Shown here piece after piece: positions 36,384 to 47,460 of a stretch of 64,000 nt of DNA. The notes under the pieces are model-generated. The model saw nothing but the letters and a program-made list of their open reading frames with translations, ran no database searches and had not been told where the DNA came from. Origin of the DNA: Tetragonia tetragonoides (Eukaryota; Streptophyta; Magnoliopsida; Caryophyllales; Aizoaceae); NCBI GenBank assembly GCA_038025085.1, contig CM076143.1, positions 11,059,001 to 11,123,000 of the forward strand. The letters run 5' to 3'. Numbering within the stretch: the first letter of the stretch is position 1; each line of letters begins with the position of its first letter. The translations under genes were made by a program, and so were the position numbers.

Positions 36384-38261
36384 TCAATTTCTGATTTTAG
36401 GAACCCAAACTAGTTTGGGTCCTTTTAGGTTAGTGACATTATGCAATGAATCTTTTCTAACCCATACTTGTCTCACAATGGCATTGTTTCTTTCAAAGGA
36501 ACGTTTGCGTAAGGAACAATCATAAATATAATGTCCAGTTAATCCACAATGCATGCAAATTCTATGTTCAGGTAGATCAACATATTTGGACTTCTTATAC
36601 CAAATATTTTTCTTTTTATTCACGAATCCTATGCCATTTTTTTTCGAGTTGCTAGTTTGCTTAATTAACATATTAAAAGATTGTTGTCCCTTAAACCAAT
36701 TATCACTACCCTTAGCAATATTCCTAACCTCCTTTTCATACTTATTCAATTTGTTCCTAATGGTAGAATTTTCCTTTCTTAGAGCATTGAGCTCCTTCCT
36801 AGTAGTCTCTAAGTCAGGGGAACAGTCCTTAGCAAAAGTAGAAGGTTGGGATTCTTTAACAAAAGTAGTCTTGAATTTATGTTTCTGTAATTCAAAGGAA
36901 TATTTCTTGGCTTGTTCCTCAAATTCTTTAGCCTTGTTGCTTAGGTTTTCTTTTTGTTCCTTTAAGGCCATGTTCTCAAGTTTAAGATCTAAGTTATCCT
37001 TTTCAAGAGCAGTCTTAACAAGTTCAAGTTCCTTAAGTTCATGATTTGATTTAACATAGTATTCTTGAGCATCAATCATAAACATATCAAGAATTTTACA
37101 TAGCTTATTCTTGAAAAATCATTCAACTTATCTCTAACTTTAGAGAATGTTACCTCAAGGCTTTCATCTTCATCACTGTCAGATTTAGAGTCCATTTGTG
37201 CCATCATTGCAAAAGTTGCTTTTATAGGGTCACGTTCCTTATCGTCATCTTCATCTTCATCTTAGTTTGCCCATATTGCAACCATAGTCTTTTTGAGTTC
37301 CTTACTTAAAAATGTCTTCTTCTCCTTCTTCTCGATTTTTCATAGTTGACAATCCTTAATCCAATGTCCTGGCTTTTTGCATTTATGACAATTTTCATCA
37401 GTAGAAACTTGTTTATTACTAGAAGAAGGATTCTTACCTTTCATGTAGTTTTTCTTAGAATTTTTGTTCCTGAAAAACTTTTTGAATTTTCGAGCAAATA
37501 CTGCGAGTTCCTCCACATCTAGATCGGAATCACTATCATCATCGTCTTTGGCTTTAAGTGCTAGTCCTTTCTTCTTTGATGATTGATCGGAACATTGGTC
37601 AACTGACATCTCATGTGTAAGTAACGATCCCATCAACTGTTCTAAGGAACATGTAGATAGATCCTTTGATTCTTGAATTGCTGTCACTTTAATATCTCAT
37701 CTAGGTGAAAGACTTCTTAACACCTATCTAATTTGGTCTTCTATACTGTATGCTCTACCAAGTGCATTTAGTTCATTAATAATAGTGGTAAAGCGAGTAA
37801 ACATGTCTTTAATTGATTCACCATCTACCATAGCAAAAGCTTCATATTTTTGAACAAGTAAATCAATTTTAGATTGTTTAACTTGGCTCGTTCCTTCGTG
37901 AGCAATAATAAGAGTATCCCAAATTTGTTTAGCAGTAGTACAAGCAGAGATTCTATTGAACTCATTTGGTCCTAAGGCGCAATGCAATAGACGCATAGCT
38001 TTTGGCATTTTTCTCTACTTTTATGATATCTTGTTCAGACCATTCTTTTTCAAGTTTTAAACTTACCTTACCTTCTTTGTCAGTTTTGGTGATAGCAAAT
38101 GGTCCATCTCTAGTAACTTGCCATACCTGATAATCTTCGGATATGAGATAGATTTGCATTTTGTTTTTCCACCAACTAAAGTTCTCACCATCAAAGTAAG
38201 GTGGCCTGACAGTAGATTGACCTTCCCGGATGTGTTGTGGTACCGTGTCCATGATCGACAT
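36384..38261 (-). pseudogene. copia gag (broken)
   Basis: It begins at the Met of MSIMDTVPQHIREG, 36 bases from the primer site. The N-terminal part has PPYFDGENFSWWKNKMQIYL; after a frameshift near 37970 comes the UBN2-type region (AKQIWDTLIIAHEGTSQVK). Two stops near 37700-37720 interrupt it before the first zinc knuckle CHKCKKPGHWIKDC. After a stop near 37340 there is a long coiled coil (37085-36700), then a second knuckle CMHCGLTGHYIYDC and GPKLVWVPK at the boundary with protease. Gag binds RNA and forms particles; this copy has at least four disabling changes. Confidence 0.8.
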
Positions 38262-38296
38262 CTCTCCAAGCGTTAACCTGTACTTAAGAGAAACCC

Positions 38297-38308
38297 GCTC
38301 TGATACCA
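38297..38308 (-). other. primer-binding site (initiator Met-tRNA)
   Basis: The minus strand reads TGGTATCAGAGC, complementary to the 3' end of plant initiator Met-tRNA, two bases inside the 5' LTR. It fixes the element's orientation and LTR boundary. Confidence 0.9.
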
Positions 38309-38310
38309 AT

Positions 38311-39751
38311 TGTTAGTAGCACGGTAGAACACAAGGAGGGGGGGTGAATTGTGTTCTAAAACTTTTTGCGGAATTTAAACTATTTAGAACACTTGTTGTA
38401 CTTTTAGGATTGTTACCAACTTTAAGGAACGTTGACTAAAGGAACGTTTACTAAAACAAATAACAACGTTAGATAAAGTTAATAAACAAATAGAAGCAAT
38501 AATGAAAGCACTAACGATTTTACGTGGAAAACCCTTTGAAACTACAAAGGATGAAAAACCAAGACCCGAAGGACTTTCAATGACTACTTCTTCTCATTAA
38601 TCAGTAGTACAACTCGATCAAACCGACTCTGGTTCAACCCAACTCACTCCAACCCAATTACTCTGATTGAAGTCACGAACTGGAACCCAATTACTCTGAT
38701 TCAAGCCAAACGAACTTAGACCCAATTACTCTGATCTAAGCCTAACCCCTTGGACACTAATCCAAGATATCCTTAACTCTAAGGATTATTGTTTACCTCT
38801 CAACCTCTCAAAAGCATAAGGTACAATTTAATTCTATAGCTCTTTTAGAAGTTGTTAATATGAATCCTTTAATTACTTAGGCAAACTTTAGTGTTCTCTC
38901 AAAATATATCTCTCTGAAAATATGAACAGATAGATAACTCCCCTTTATATAGGCAAATAGGTTTTCCGAAAATAAAACTAAAATTCGGATTTTTAATTTA
39001 CCTAAAAATAATATCTTTGTAAATAATACTTTTTGAGCTCAAAGATATCAAAAATAAATGTCCCAAAATATATGTATCAAACCGGTAGGATTTTCAACAC
39101 AATATTGACCAAATAATATCTTTTCTCTCAAGATAATATATTGCCAAATAATAGACGAATTTCCACTAGGAAAGTATCTAATATTTTCGGTCACTATTTA
39201 GTATATAATAAAATCTGAAATATTTCCAAAACAAAATCCTCCCATATGTAAGAGATATCTTTTCTATATAAAAGTTCAATATATTCTCAAGTAAAAATAT
39301 TATCTAGTAAATGTAATATTTTTACCAAAATAATAATCTTTTAGGAAATACTAAATGTACGTGTAAACTGTAGTCTCCCAATAGGTAACGTCTCACCTAA
39401 GGAATACTCCATAGTCACGTTTCTCAATATAAGAACGTTTCTCTCAAATCATTTATTTAGTTTTCCCAACTAATTAAGTAAGCAAATTAACTTCATCTTT
39501 AAGAACTTTAACAAATGAACTCTAATGAATATAACCATTAAAATGTAGAGCTTCATAAGTCTTCAAGCTTGATTGTCATCTTCATTGTTATGTAGAAATT
39601 TCATGCTTCAACCTATCAATATGAACTAATCTACAAGCTGCATAAACACATTAGTAACTTCAATATATTAAATCAATAGTTCAACTAACATGTATTATAT
39701 TTTATCTAACTTAATTTAGTTTGTCATCATCAAAACAATCATTGTTCAACA
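38311..39751 (-). repeat. 5' LTR of the copia element
   Basis: 1,441 bp; on the plus strand it begins TGTTAGTAGCACGG and ends TTGTTCAACA. It differs from the 3' LTR at scattered sites and by small indels (for example a 24-base gap near 38930), so the insertion is not recent. Confidence 0.88.
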
Positions 39752-40034
39752 GCTTGACTGCTTGGGAGAGATTAGCAAGGGTGGAGATCCTCTTAGACGA
39801 CTAAACTTGTGCTTAATTGTTGGGTTTTGGAGTTAAGAGTTAATTACTTTATTTATCTAAACACAAAAACACAAAAAGAAGTTACTCTGTTTCATTCCAA
39901 CGAGCTTGTTGTTTGTTTCTTATCATATAATAATAAATAAATAAAGGTATTCATGTGATGTACAAGATCACATTCATAATGATAATGAATATTATTGACG
40001 ACCATGGATGGCGCCGATTAAAGTATTGGAGGTA

Positions 40035-40277
40035 GCGACAAGAAGTTGACTTCTCCCTAGTTGATGATATGTGAAGATTCGACTGATAGATCGAGTACTC
40101 ACCGACTAATAAATTGTGAAGACTCGTCGTGTAGATCGAGGACTCACCAAAGACAAGGACACTATGTATTGAATAATTGTTCCAATCGTAGTGTTCGTGA
40201 TGATCCTTTTCAACAATTCTCCTATCTTGCATCCAAGTTGGGCATTCGAAAATCTCATGCTCCAACTTTAGGGGGAG
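40035..40277 (+). pseudogene. 3' end of a copia pol (block B copy)
   Basis: Same remnant as 17233-17474, with FQQFSYLASKLGIRKSHAP and the polypurine tract before the LTR. Confidence 0.6.
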
Positions 40278-40541
40278 TATTAAGACTATGGAATTAGTTT
40301 AGTTATTCCTTAATTAAGGACTCTAGTATTTTCCATAGTCTCGATATATATCGTTTCCATATTCAATTCAGTCTCCTAGTATTACATGTATTAGGATTCT
40401 ATATCATATTCAATATATTCAGTCTCCTAGTATAACATGTATTAGGATTCTATATCTCTGTCAAACTCTTGAATTATAAATAGCTTTGCTAATCATCAAT
40501 AAAGGGGATACAGATAACGGTTTACAATCATAAACTTAACA
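40278..40541 (+). mobile_element. 264-bp copia 3' LTR (block B)
   Basis: Counterpart of 17475-17738: same length, TATTAAGACTATGG start and AACTTAACA end. Only a few base differences are seen. Confidence 0.65.
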
Positions 40542-40612
40542 CTATTTCTCACCCTCTCCATAGATCAAGAAATTGTTAATTGATCCCGAACCTTGTAGCA
40601 ATAAACATAGCA

Positions 40613-40815
40613 AAATCAACCTTGTTGTGGAGCATTGCGATTAGCAATTTAGCATGTCTACCATTAAGTGTTCCATGTCGTCCTAGTAGGGGAGATTATG
40701 CATATTGGGACAATGCTCATCCGACCGAGGCTGCTAATAAGGTTTTGGCAAGTAGGCAGTAGCCTTCAAGGCCACGGAACGACCGATGCTTATCCCATGG
40801 ACATCAGTCACCTTG
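40613..40815 (+). pseudogene. GDSL esterase last-exon fragment (block B)
   Basis: Counterpart of 17811-18012. It reads YWDNAHPTEAANKVLASRQ and stops. The Lys in 'ANKVLA' matches the full gene, where block A has Thr, so block B keeps the ancestral state here. Confidence 0.7.
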
Positions 40816-40945
40816 CTCAACTATAAACAACTATAGTAGAAATTAAAGAATAAGCCATGATTTAACCTCAAATGCAATTTTGATGTAAATTATTACTGAA
40901 ATACTTGTTAAATTTTTTAATGCTATAGTTATTGTGGCATGATTT

Positions 40946-41546
40946 TGTTGGATTTGCCCTATGAACTAATCATAAGAATTAACAATCGCATTATTGGTTG
41001 GACTATGGAAACCGATCTTTACTTAATATGGGTAATCGTAATGTTTTGCTAGAAACCAATTACGATTTGTGGGCCCGAAAAGAGTTTTGGACTTACTGCC
41101 ACATTAAGTAAACCAGCAGGGTCGCACACTTAACGGGCTCGTTTTATTAGAAGGGTCTATCTCGGATTAGGCCCATTACACACTTAACCTAATTAGTCCT
41201 CCTGCCTCCCTATATATATCGTGACTTCTAATCAGTTAGGGTTACACATGATAATCAGTTTTCACGAAACCCTAACTGTGTGTCATTAGAGTAAGGAGAG
41301 AACGGAGGTTGTGAACGGGATCGCTGTACTAGCATACTGACGTGTGGATTCGAGCCTGTGTGGATACCAGTTGAGGCACGACATCTGACGTGTTCATCCA
41401 TACCCAACCACTGTTCATCCAACCAGCGACCAAGGAGTGAGGTAGGATTTCGATTTGATATTTAATTACAGTAATCACATGTTTTCTGGGTTAATCGAAT
41501 TTCTATTATGCATGTATGATCATGTTAGTGGTTAGAAATTCCTTCA
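40946..41546. mobile_element. 601-bp solo LTR (second family)
   Basis: An insertion absent from block A at the same site. It begins TGTTGGATTTGCCC and ends ATTCCTTCA (TG...CA). The flanks GATTT (40941-40945) and GGTTT (41547-41551) fit a 5-bp duplication with one change; block A has a single GGTTT at that place. A TATATATATC stretch lies about 270 bases in. No internal region is present. Confidence 0.75.
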
Positions 41547-41665
41547 GGTTTGAAAATGAATTATAGTTGATAAAACAGTAAGAAGATGAGCACAATCTTA
41601 TAAGTGTTATTCTTATCATTTTTTAAAATTATAGTAGAGTTTTTTTCTAGAGTTCTGTTTTGTCT

Positions 41666-42186
41666 TTTCATTTAATTTTGTGTACGTCTTGATCACCTTG
41701 CCAATATTAGTTTTATCACCATCTCGTTGAACAAGATGATAAACTATTATTCACAAACTCTGGCTATGCTTTTCACTCTATGATGAATCAAGAATATGCA
41801 TATATAAAGGATTTGTACATATTTAGGACTTCTGCTTATATGGTTCAGAGAAAATAATTCCTAGTCACAACTGAGATCTAATTATTTCAAGGAAATATAA
41901 ACCAAGTTATTTTAGGATCGATATCACGAAAGATACTAACTAGCACACATAAGTAATACAAAACCAAAAATAGCACTATTCATTATGAATGTGTGCCACA
42001 TAAATTCCCATACTAAAAATACACATAATTTGTCAAGAACATTGTATCTATTTTGCTTCTTATATATATGTATCATTCAACTCTAAAGATTATTCAATTT
42101 CTTTCACTGTTACATTTTTCCTTTGTTTAGATATCCATTTCAATAACTTCAACATTGTGCATAAATGCACATGTCCTTAACCTTAG
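41666..42186. other. upstream flank of the GDSL gene
   Basis: Single-copy-looking AT-rich sequence that block A lacks. It ends in the GDSL core promoter. No other feature was seen. Confidence 0.4.
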
Positions 42187-42197
42187 TATATAAATAA
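42187..42197 (+). promoter_or_regulatory. TATA box of the GDSL gene
   Basis: TATATAAATAA lies about 60 bases before the start codon. The spacing suggests a leader of roughly 30 bases. Confidence 0.55.
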
Positions 42198-42252
42198 TCT
42201 CCTGAATTTCTATTTTTTTTCAATCTTATTATTACAAAAGTAAATTAATATA

Positions 42253-42890
42253 ATGGAGTGGGTTGTGAGTTTAGTAATTTTGGTAGCAAGTATGCAACTA
42301 ATCGAGGTTGCAGGTGCAGATGTGCCCTGCTTCTTCATTTTTGGAGATTCATTGTCAGATAGTGGTAATAATAATGACATTGCAACAATGGCCAAGGCCA
42401 ATTTCTTACCCTATGGCATTGATTTTCCTGGTGGAGCCACTGGGAGGTTTACCAATGGTAGAACAGGAGTTGATCTCATTGGTACATCTCTTGCCTGCCT
42501 TTCTTTATTTTTATTTTTATTTTTATTTTTTTTAAATGAAAAACCGGGCGGCTAATACTTTTTAAGTGCGCAGTGGATCTATCTTTGAGCGTAAATTATA
42601 GCCTGCAAACCATATACACTAACCAAACTAATACGATAAATCTTACAGACCATAGGCTCAGCAAAAAGGCGTAGCGAGAATTGAACTCATAACATTTGTC
42701 ATGAAATCCAACCCCACGACCAACTTCACTATCATTTCTGAAATTACCCTTCTTTATTTACTCATACAAATCACGCATGTTGAAAATAGAATATTTTTTA
42801 TCATTTTACGTATCCACATTGTTGTTTAGGAAATAAGAATTCAGCATTATAGGAAAGAATAGAATTGAAGTATTTATAGTTCAATACGCA

Positions 42891-42939
<49 letters not shown>

Positions 42940-44346
42940 TGGTTCATTAATTTGGTTATATTTTCGATTCATAGGTGATCATTTGGGATTAGATGGTTAT
43001 ATTCTACCCTATTATAAAGCCAAAAATTCAGACATTATGACCAAAGGAGTAAGCTATGCATCTGGTTCAGCTGGGATTCGAGCTGAAACTGGGTAAGTTT
43101 AAATTACATTTTTTTTAAAAAAGAAAAAAAAAATTATCAGATCAGTGTAACTGTGTAAGCCTACTAGCAAGTTTCTAAAGATTTTGTAATGACGATCATG
43201 TTTAATAGAAATAATGTTAATGATGTACTTCTTATCACCCTCATCAATCTAATTATTACTCCCTCCGATCTATTCCATAATATACGGCGTTTTAGAAGGG
43301 GTCGATTATTTTTCTTAAACATTGCACATACATTAACAAAAATTACTCAATGTTATAGGGAATGCGGATTTCCATGGATCAACAATTGAACCGCCACAAG
43401 GATATCATATCAAAAATTGCAAACACAATGGGAGGGAATTCTACTCAACACTTGAACCAGTGTTTATATGCTGTATATGTTGGAAGTAATGATTGGATGC
43501 TTAATTATTTTGCTGGAGGGCCTGCAAGGTTACAATTTTTACTTCCAGAGCTATATGCTGATGCACTTATAAGACAATTAACTCAGCAAATTACAGTAAG
43601 CACAAACCCATAAAAACTTTTTTGTGTCTTGTTTAATTTAATTTATTTTATTTCTTTACACTAAAGTAGTTTTATTCCTTTTTTTACATGTTAAAAACTA
43701 TTTTGTTGGGCTGATACCTTGACGTCTGTTTTCTATACTTGAATAGAGTATATACGACATGGGAGCAAGGAAGGTTATTGTATTTGGACTTGTACCTTTG
43801 GGTTGCCTGCCATCTATCAATTTATTTGGGAAGTGCTTAGATTACACCAATCGTGCCCTGGCTGGGTACAATACCAAGCTGAAAAAAGTTGTTGATGATT
43901 TCAACTCCAAGTATTCAGATGCCAAGTTCATTTGGATCAACACTCTCGACATTATGTCTGCGAATGGTCTCCAAAACCTTGGTGATTAAACTATTTTACC
44001 GTATGTTTCTTTTATTTTGCTGAAAGAGATCTAGCGCTATCTATTTAATAAATGGAGATAATCCCGACTCGTTTGTTACAATATTTGACTTACAAATTGT
44101 TTGGTTGTAACGTTTGCAGGAATTAGAAACACATTTCAACCTTGTTGTGGGACACAGCAGTTGGCATGTTTACCCTTAAGTGTTCCATGTCCTAATAGAG
44201 CAGAACGTGTATTTTGGGACTTTGCTCATACAACTGAGACAGCTAACAAGGTTTTGGCACGTAGAGCCTTCAAAGCAGAAGAACCAAACGATAGTCATCC
44301 CATGGACATCAGCGCCCTTGCTGCACTAACTCTAAGTAAGAAGTAA
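42253..44346 (+). CDS. GDSL esterase/lipase, five exons, apparent frameshift
   Basis: A secreted SGNH-type lipid or cell-wall ester hydrolase. Exons: 42253-42481, 42975-43092, 43359-43595, 43747-43981, 44120-44346. Exon 1 has a signal peptide ([19 protein letters not shown]) and block [17 protein letters not shown] with the catalytic Ser. Exon 2 gives [13 protein letters not shown], exon 3 block [16 protein letters not shown] (oxyanion Asn), exon 4 [17 protein letters not shown], and exon 5 [13 protein letters not shown] with catalytic Asp and His. Exons 3-5 and 1-2 are each in frame. However, exon 2 ends in phase 2 (CT GG|GTAAGT) and exon 3 (TATAG|GGAATGCGG) must start in phase 0 to read RISMDQQL. 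One base is therefore out, and residues expected between ETG and GMRIS are missing. The usual HPTE is HTTE. Probably a recent pseudogene, or a sequence error. Confidence 0.75.
42891..42939. repeat. (ATT)n microsatellite in GDSL intron 1
   Basis: About 16 pure ATT units within intron 1; likely variable in length. Confidence 0.9.
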
Positions 44347-45020
44347 TTAACTCCAAAATCCATGAAATTTAAATGGAAAATATTTCATGGAGAGTATTTA
44401 GAAGATTTAGTAAATGCAATAATTGTCATTAGATAAAGTGATTAGTTGTTGAAATAGAAAGATTGAGCACAAGATATGTATGCTCGATCAACATGAGGGA
44501 GAGAACTCCTTGGTAGGTTTTTTTTTTTTGTTTTGGTTTTAGATGAGGCGCAAAAGCTGATATAGGAATAATGGAATCCTCAGCTTTACGGTTGAGGGAT
44601 GATACTCCTAACCATGAGAGTATCTTTTCATTTGTAAGGTAGACAATATTCTATATTACTATAATTAATGAAATTATATATACTGTGATCTTTTTAATGG
44701 TTAATGGTCTAAAGTTCGAGTACTACTATCTTTTTAGATTTATAATTTTTAATAGTTTATGGTCTAAAGTTCGACTATTACTAGTTCGACTATTACTATC
44801 TTTTAGATTTATAATAAGAAAAAAAATATGGCAAGCTAAGACAATAAGGTTTTATTTATTTATTTATTTTGCTAACATTGTTTTTTAAGTATAATATTTA
44901 TTTTTCACTCAAAAAAAAAGTATAATATTTATTTGCACCATTATCATTATTTTGTTGGATGGATGGCAGCGCGCAGTTTTCGACATCATTTTGTAAAATG
45001 GACAATTAAACTTTAATGCC
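44347..45020. other. GDSL 3' flank
   Basis: 3'UTR and spacer. An imperfect tandem duplication at about 44690-44815 repeats 'tggtctaaagttcga' and 'atcttttagatttataat'. No gene. Confidence 0.45.
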
Positions 45021-45021
45021 C

Positions 45022-45029
45022 AAAAAAAA
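45022..45029 (-). terminator. Pol III terminator of tRNA-Phe
   Basis: An A8 run on the plus strand is T8 on the minus strand, seven bases beyond the tRNA 3' end. A T run is the standard RNA polymerase III stop signal. Confidence 0.75.
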
Positions 45030-45036
45030 TAGTTTG

Positions 45037-45061
45037 TGCGGTGAGCGTGGATCGAACACGC

Positions 45062-45104
<43 letters not shown>

Positions 45105-45109
45105 CCCGC
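45037..45109 (-). tRNA. tRNA-Phe (anticodon GAA)
   Basis: The minus strand reads GCGGGGATAGCTCAGTTGGG at the 5' end. An anticodon arm with CTGAAGA follows, then the TTCGATCC T-loop and TCACCGCA end, 73 nt without CCA and without an intron. D, anticodon and T arms all pair. The acceptor has the G5-A68 mismatch that I recall as typical of plant cytosolic tRNA-Phe. Internal A and B boxes are intact, so it should be expressed. Confidence 0.95.
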
Positions 45110-45657
45110 AATTGAATTGTAAAGCAAGCTTAAAAATATATAATATAAAACCTAATACTCGTACATAGTTGGTTAGCGTGTAACTTCGTCCCAACGGCCA
45201 AGATGCAGGAAGGAGTGGTGTGATCTGTAATCCATCACTTATTTTAACTTAATTTTTTTGAAGAAATTTGATCATAGCATATCAGTAATATAAAGGCTAC
45301 TAATTCGACCAGAACCAAAACAATAAAATAATTTACTTACTCGTCTAGATCAAATTAGTGTTTTTTTTTTTTTTCTCTCTCTCTCTCTTCATCTACATCA
45401 ATTTAGTTGATATCACTTATCTAGTCAAATTTGATCAATAAAGATCAAGTTCTACTCAGATCAAATTAGTGGGACACACCTTCATCAATAATAATAATAA
45501 TAATAATTATTATTATTATTATTACTACTACTGCTACCGGATGACTACGGTCGGGTAGAGATTTGTATGGCGAAACGAATCAATGGAAAATGACGCACAT
45601 TTTTTCCCACAACTTAGAGATTTGTACGGTGAAAGGAAATATTAGAGTAGTGACTAA
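45110..45657. other. intergenic spacer with ATT microsatellite
   Basis: It includes an (AAT)n run meeting an (ATT)n run at 45487-45522, a small perfect inverted repeat. No gene. Confidence 0.5.
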
Positions 45658-45854
45658 GGCCCTATTCTTTTCGTCGATTCCATGCTGCATTTTGTTCCGT
45701 TCCAATCCGTTCTGTTCCATTCCGTTCCGCGCCGCATTCTAAACTTCATTTTGTCTCACTTATTTTTGAATTATCCGCGCCGCGCCGTTCCGTTCCGTTC
45801 CAATCCGTTCCGTTCTTCACCATCCCGCACCATTCCGTTGAAGAGAATAGGGCC
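45658..45854. mobile_element. Tourist/Harbinger-type MITE
   Basis: 197 bp with inverted ends GGCCCTATTCTTTTCG (left) and GGCCCTATTCTCTTCAACG (right, read inward), flanked by TAA on both sides (45655-45657 and 45855-45857). A GGCCCT-type end and 3-bp TWA duplication are features of PIF/Harbinger MITEs. The interior is built of CCGTT/CCGCG steps. Confidence 0.8.
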
Positions 45855-46295
45855 TAACTGAATATACCACCGTACGTGACTTTTTTTTTTTTTTAGTTTG
45901 GGCGTAGCTAAATGACACCTTCTAATGTATTATCTCTGATATCCACCGTACGTGAGTTATAATACCTATCATTATAACTTATGAAAAGGTTGACAGAATT
46001 AGAGGTTCTTTATTTTGGTGCGAGAATTACAGGTTCTTTGGTTATCAAGCAGGCGTGTTCAGTATCATATATGTTCAACCCCCAAAATCCGCTGGATTCG
46101 AAACCATATCGATATCTTGATTGCCTAATTAATTGGGCATGTTTGCCGTCAAGCAATTGTATTATGTAGGAGCTAGGAGTTGACGAGCGAAAAAAAATGT
46201 AGGAGCTAGGAAAAGAGTGAAAATTAGAGGATATTAGGGAAAATAATAATTTTAGCTTCGTAAAGCAAAGTACGTATATGTCCCTTCGTTCGAGC

Positions 46296-46573
46296 TTAGG
46301 CTCTGTTTGATTCACCTTAATTTTACTTAAATTCAGTTCAATTCAGTCCAGTTCAGTTCAGTTCATGTGTAACTTTATCACTCATATAATCTTTTATTCC
46401 GAAATAATTTCATGATAACAATTATGTCATCGGAAAGATCTCAAAGCATACTTTCAAATGAGTCCAATATTGACTATGTTTGGACGAACTTTAAATGGTT
46501 AACGGTCAAGTTTAAAAAATCAATTCAGTTCAGTTCAGATCAGTTTTATCCATGTGAATCAAACGGTGCCTAA
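46296..46573. mobile_element. MITE with 20-bp inverted ends
   Basis: The left end TTAGGCTCTGTTTGATTCAC and right end, read inward, TTAGGCACCGTTTGATTCAC differ at two positions. There is no coding. The interior has TTCAG/GTTCA runs. The exact target duplication is unclear because the ends are themselves palindromic with TTA/TAA. A diverged relative lies at about 51590-51833. Confidence 0.7.
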
Positions 46574-47320
46574 GTTATCACATTAATGGTGCGCTCAAAA
46601 AAAAATAGTATTTCACGATTCACGCGGTTGTGTCCCTTTTCAATTATTTTAAAATTGATTCAGTTTAGTTGAGTGACTATTAGTTTAGTAATCTCTCTCT
46701 CTCCTTTATTGTACAATACTTATACTAAGGAATGAAGGAAGCACAGTGGAAACCAAATTAAGGTATTCAGTTGCTCTGTCTTCAAATTAATCGGAGACTG
46801 AACTGAACTAAATTGAATCGAACTCCATCAAATTAAACTGAATTAATTACTGAAAAAATGTAAAAGAATAAATCCTTATTTTTTATTTTAATTTTTATTT
46901 TAATTTTTATTTATTTTTTCTCTATTATAAAAGAGGCTTTAAATATTTAATGCTTAATGAAAAAGAAAGATTAGAGAGTGAGTGAGTGAGTGAAACTTCA
47001 CAGCCTTTTCCCATCGCTTGGGTGGGCCGCGTTTAGTCCGATACCAAATTGACCCAGTAGTTTAAAACTTGCCAACCCAAATGAGAAGACTTTTTCCATT
47101 TTTTATTCTTTTTTTTTTTGATCAAAATGAGAAGACTAATTCTACGCCAAAACGAAAACTTAAAAAAAAAAATTCAGCATACTGAAGACTAGACCACCAA
47201 AGCCGTACTTTTGGTATATACGTTCTAACCCTCGCTTTTAAAACCCCGCGGCTTTGAATTTCAAGTCAAGCACAAATGTTTACATATTTCTACGTTTTCC
47301 TAATACATACAAACCATATA
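46574..47320. other. AT-rich spacer
   Basis: No gene. 46660-46850 has CAGTTTAGT/GAACTGAAC phrases like those inside the neighbouring MITE and may be another decayed copy. Confidence 0.4.
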
Positions 47321-47321
47321 G

Positions 47322-47329
47322 TATATAAG
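47322..47329 (+). promoter_or_regulatory. TATA box of the peptide gene
   Basis: GTATATAAGT lies about 135 bases before the start codon at 47461. Confidence 0.5.
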
Positions 47330-47460
47330 TTGCCATGTCCATGCAATTCTCAACAATCAAAATTAACATCTCTTTCTTCAACTACTACAAATTGAAGGTT
47401 GATAATCACAATACTCGATCGAGTTAATATTATTTATATATTTGTGGTGCTATTATTCCT

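Larger units (their letters stand above)
29766..39751 (-). mobile_element. full-length SIRE-like copia retrotransposon (decayed)
   Basis: The 9,986-bp element is read on the minus strand and flanked by GCTTG (29761-29765 and 39752-39756). LTRs are 29766-31208 (3') and 38311-39751 (5'). The primer-binding site is the complement of GCTCTGATACCA (38297-38308), two bases from the 5' LTR, matching initiator Met-tRNA. The polypurine tract is the complement of ATTCCCCCTCTTT (31210-31222). The order gag, protease, integrase, RT, RNase H is copia. A long gag with coiled coil and two zinc knuckles, 1.4-kb LTRs and about 2 kb between pol and the 3' LTR fit the SIRE/Maximus group; that placement is inference. 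Confidence 0.9.
29215..41665. repeat. duplicated block B (full copia copy)
   Basis: This is the counterpart of block A (14920-18256). It carries the intact-length copia insertion at 29766-39751 and an extra solo LTR at 40946-41546. The shared sequence resumes after each insertion and ends 'agttctgttttgtct' at 41665, after which flank leading to the GDSL gene follows. Confidence 0.85.
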
